Source of the DNA: Rhyacichthys aspro
Taxonomy: Eukaryota; Chordata; Actinopteri; Gobiiformes; Rhyacichthyidae
DNA: 64,000 nt
Direction of reading: 5' to 3'
Assembly: GCA_036850595.1 (NCBI GenBank)
Contig: CM072152.1
Location: forward strand, 7,521,640-7,585,639
Shown here: positions 61,128 through 64,000 of the stretch, piece by piece
How positions within the stretch are numbered: position 1 is the stretch's first letter
Layout: every line of letters begins with the position of its first letter
Notes under the pieces: generated by a model
Seen by the model: only the letters and a program-made list of their open reading frames with translations
Database searches by the model: none
What the model was told of the DNA's origin: nothing
Position numbers and translations under genes: made by a program

Positions 61128-61285
61128 CAAGTGGCTCAGGAGGTAGAGCAGGGCACTGAATAACTGGAAGGTTGGTGGTTCGATCCCTGCTCTATGGTGG
61201 TGTGGGTGTAGATGGGGTGAATGGAAGCATGATGTAAAACACTTTGGGTGCAAGAAAGGTAAGCCATTTACCAAGTGGTACAAAA
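61128..61285 (+). mobile_element. tRNA-derived SINE
   Basis: A-box 'tggctcaggaggtagagcag' and B-box 'ggttggtggttcgatccc' are both well preserved; the tail 'aaacactttgggtgcaagaa' matches the 3' end of the family. It lacks much of the body present at 18895-19110, so it is an internally deleted copy. Confidence 0.82.
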
Positions 61286-61499
61286 GACCCCCAGGTGATT
61301 ATAAAGTTAATGAACACGTTTGGAATTATTATCACATCAACTGTTATGATATCATTGGCTAACCACTCCTATATAAACAATTTGTCTCACTTTCATAGTA
61401 TTAAATTCACTATCAAACTTTTGCTGCCCAATGTCTACACAATGTATCACAGATTTATTGTCATTGAGATTCAATAGTAGAATTAGCAATGTAAATATA

Positions 61500-61530
61500 G
61501 CAAAAAAACACACACACACACACACACGCT
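61500..61530. repeat. (CA)n microsatellite
   Basis: About ten CA units after an A run. Confidence 0.9.
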
Positions 61531-62929
61531 ATAGCAAAGAATGTGTTGTGTCATGTATTCACAATCTACATAGGAAAATATCTGTCAAATCAGATCAGAG
61601 ACTTTTCTTCAACACACACAGTGCATATGGCATTTGCTTTATTTAACATGGGTCACTATTACTTGGCATTTTGGAGAGAAGCCATTGTTTTTAATTAGAG
61701 CACACCTTTAGAGCCATAAATACTGCCGCTCCTGTCTAACATCCATTTGTAACATCGCACTATTTTACACTTGTTCTTATAAAATGTTCTCACATATTAG
61801 CTTTGGTTTCAAGCCCAGGATGTAGACTTAATTGCAATAAACACTGAGCTGCCTCTCTAACAAATTGCAAGAAGTCAGTCCACACACTGACATAGTCCAA
61901 GTAGCCAGCTCGGTGGGTGGGGAGCACAAGTGATGCCAAAATATTGTACATTGCTGCACCGCTGCCGGCAGTGCTCAGAGTATGTATTCCTCTGGTTATC
62001 AGTGTTCCAGTCTGCTGAAACACTACAATGGCTTCAGCCGCTCACGGTGAGAGGCAGCTGGACCGGAGCACCACTGACCCGCCGTCACCTGAGACCTGCC
62101 CTCAGCTTTATCGTTCTGGTGTAAATCAGATGAAGCACTCAAATCTATGTCATTGAATTAAAAGTATCTCAATCAAAAGCAGGTGGTCTAAAATGATTTC
62201 CCATGAAACCTGGAGCTAAATCTGTAAACCTTGACAAAAGTACCTGTCTGGACTTGAATCTCTGGGGGAAACATAATTCATGAACATACATGAAGGTTTA
62301 GCTCAGACTTCAGAAGAATTCCACGATGCAAATTATTACAGAATGCTTATTATATTCAGCAGATCTGTCCTGATTCATTGATAAATAGTCTGTCTCAACG
62401 TGAATAGATTAGTGCGAGGATAACCTTTGTGTGCATGCAATAATGACTTGGATAGCAATGTACTAACTTGTGTAATCCAGGTCTAAAAGCAACTGGTGTT
62501 TAAAATAAATAGCGCCGTTTTTTTGCCAACACATGATAGTCTTGTAAACACTTATTTTTTATGGTGCATAGCTGCTGTAAATATAGTGAATAAGGAGTAC
62601 TCTGAGGCAAAACCAAATAGCTTCCTGACACAGTTTATTTACTTTTCTTCTAATGTTGGTACATAATATCTCATCAGCACAAGTAGTGGTAGAAGAAGTA
62701 TTTCTCTTGACAGTTAGTGTCAACAAAGACGAGACAGAGTGAGACGGCGAAAGTTTAAGTGTAGTGCCTTAATAGTTAACACTGCAAAGTCAATTGATCT
62801 ATTTTTTATGACATGGTGTAAAGAGGTTGAAGAAAAGTTTTTTGATAGATTACTGTTAAACTTTTTTCCTTAATTTGATAGAAACAGTAGATTGACTAGA
62901 AACAGGCTGAGAGAGAGGGGACTGACAGT

Positions 62930-62995
62930 GAGCAAATGACCCAAGCCGGAATCAAAACCGGGTCTCTTGAGCACTCTACCAGAGGACCCACTGAT
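62930..62995 (-). repeat. tRNA-like SINE head fragment
   Basis: On the minus strand 'tggtagagtgctcaagagac' (A-box-like) and 'ggttttgattccggc' (B-box-like) appear in tRNA spacing. The B box is mutated and no complete tRNA cloverleaf can be drawn, so it is not called a tRNA gene. Confidence 0.45.
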
Positions 62996-63459
62996 CCTGA
63001 AAAAACAGTTTTAGCCAATCAATAAATATAGTTTTCCATATTAAATGGGAGATAATGCATTGCAGTGTATGTTGCCAAGTGTCACCAATATTTCTAAAGC
63101 TGATTAGCGACCTGCAACTTGGCACAATATGTAAAAGCTTTTGTAGATGTTTTAAAGAGCAAAAATAATCAGGACTAAGTAAAAAAAAATGATGGGGGGG
63201 TCTATTCAAGACAATTCCATTTATTCCTAATTGAGGAATTCACCAATATTTTCAGTTGACATTAGTGATTAAGTCAAAGGCTAGAGCTACTGTTCTGGAA
63301 ATGTAACTTTCCAGGTGGCTCCAAACAATATTAACATGACTCTACCAAACTTGCCATGGGCTACATTCGTAAGGCATCACAATAAACTTTAATCTTTACA
63401 GAAACATGATGCCAAAGCTCCACTTCTCAAACTAAGATGACAGAGTGAAGAGAATAGAC

Positions 63460-63640
63460 AAGACGATGGAAATGGAAAAGAGGCCGTAAATATGATTCCC
63501 CGTTTATTTCCGCAGCGCTGACAGCGGAGCAAACATAGCCTCCAGCCTTATTCCACAGACAGGAGAAAAATCGAGGGCTTATTTTCCCACCAAAAGCAGA
63601 TGCACTGACATTTGTCAAGTGTCAGAGGTCCTATACCTCA
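63460..63640. promoter_or_regulatory. candidate intronic regulatory block
   Basis: Repeat-free, GC-richer block in wnt7a intron 2 with no open exon. Listed for its texture only. Confidence 0.2.
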
Positions 63641-64000
63641 GAGGAATGTCTTTTTTTTATTATTATTATTTTGGGTTTGAAGGCACGGCAAGAAAGTCCA
63701 ACTATGTTAAGAAGTCAAATCAAGCAAACGTGCCAATAGAGTTTTGTGCAATCATTTGAAAAGCAACAGCCTGTTTGTGAGCATTTCAAAAGAACGATCG
63801 AGGAATGCTGACATGTCCAAACCGAGAAACAGTCTTTCAAAGTATTTTTATAATCTCAAGCAATTAAGAAGGGCATGTAGACCTTGTAGGATACCCCTCT
63901 ATGACATTCAACAATCCTTACTTTGCAACAGTGTCACATAAGCCCCTATTATCTTCATTTTTGTGAGACAGGTGTGAATTTCTCTCGGTAACCTCTGTGT

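Larger units (their letters stand above)
59704..64000 (-). other. wnt7a: wnt7a intron 2 (partial)
   Basis: No sequence resembling Wnt exon 2 or the signal-peptide exon is seen on the minus strand up to base 64000, so intron 2 is at least 4.3 kb. It contains the SINE relics, (CA)n, (TTA)n near 63657, and a GC-richer block at 63460-63640. Confidence 0.75.

Noticed and set aside
62930..62995. A functional tRNA gene on the minus strand
   Set aside because: A- and B-box-like words exist, but the B box is mutated and the cloverleaf cannot be completed; a SINE head is more likely.

Overview
The window looks like vertebrate nuclear DNA, most likely from a ray-finned (teleost) fish. Three things point that way: exons with vertebrate splice signals, a clear Wnt7a-type gene, and a dense litter of repeats typical of teleosts (tRNA-derived SINEs, hAT-type MITEs, a Tc1-like end, decayed LINE reverse transcriptase, a Penelope-like reverse transcriptase). 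Genes are sparse: fewer than 1.5 kb of the 64 kb looks coding. There are no bacterial operons, CRISPR arrays or rRNAs.

Layout. Bases 1-600 resemble the 3' end of a plus-strand transcript, with an AATAAA at 580-585; this is weak. Bases 1953-3215 form an unusual inverted structure around an extreme poly-G/poly-A tract. Its right arm carries a hammerhead-ribozyme-like core of the kind known from Penelope-like elements. From about 34.73 kb down to about 14.5 kb I infer an unrecognised minus-strand gene: TATA-like box, short 5' UTR intron, first coding exon (34360-34410), middle exon (23512-23607) and terminal exon (14880-15101). The three coding exons join in phase 0 to an open frame of 122 codons plus a stop. 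This is the most interesting possible new gene here. Its introns hold hAT MITEs, a tRNA-SINE, LINE relics and a CpG-rich block (21640-21968) with its own open frame.

Bases 35-53 kb appear to be a gene desert. It holds a Tc1-like end, further MITE and SINE relics, a second poly-A/poly-G tract (43219-43760), a Penelope-like reverse transcriptase relic (about 45385-45760) and several GC-richer blocks that may be regulatory.

The right end holds the 3' half of a Wnt7a gene on the minus strand: exon 3 (59432-59703), a 4.0 kb intron, terminal exon 4 (54934-55413) and a probable 3' UTR with a poly(A) signal at 53089-53094. Exons 1 and 2 are not visible and presumably lie beyond base 64000. The desert downstream of wnt7a and its introns would be reasonable places for wnt7a enhancers, but that is inference only.
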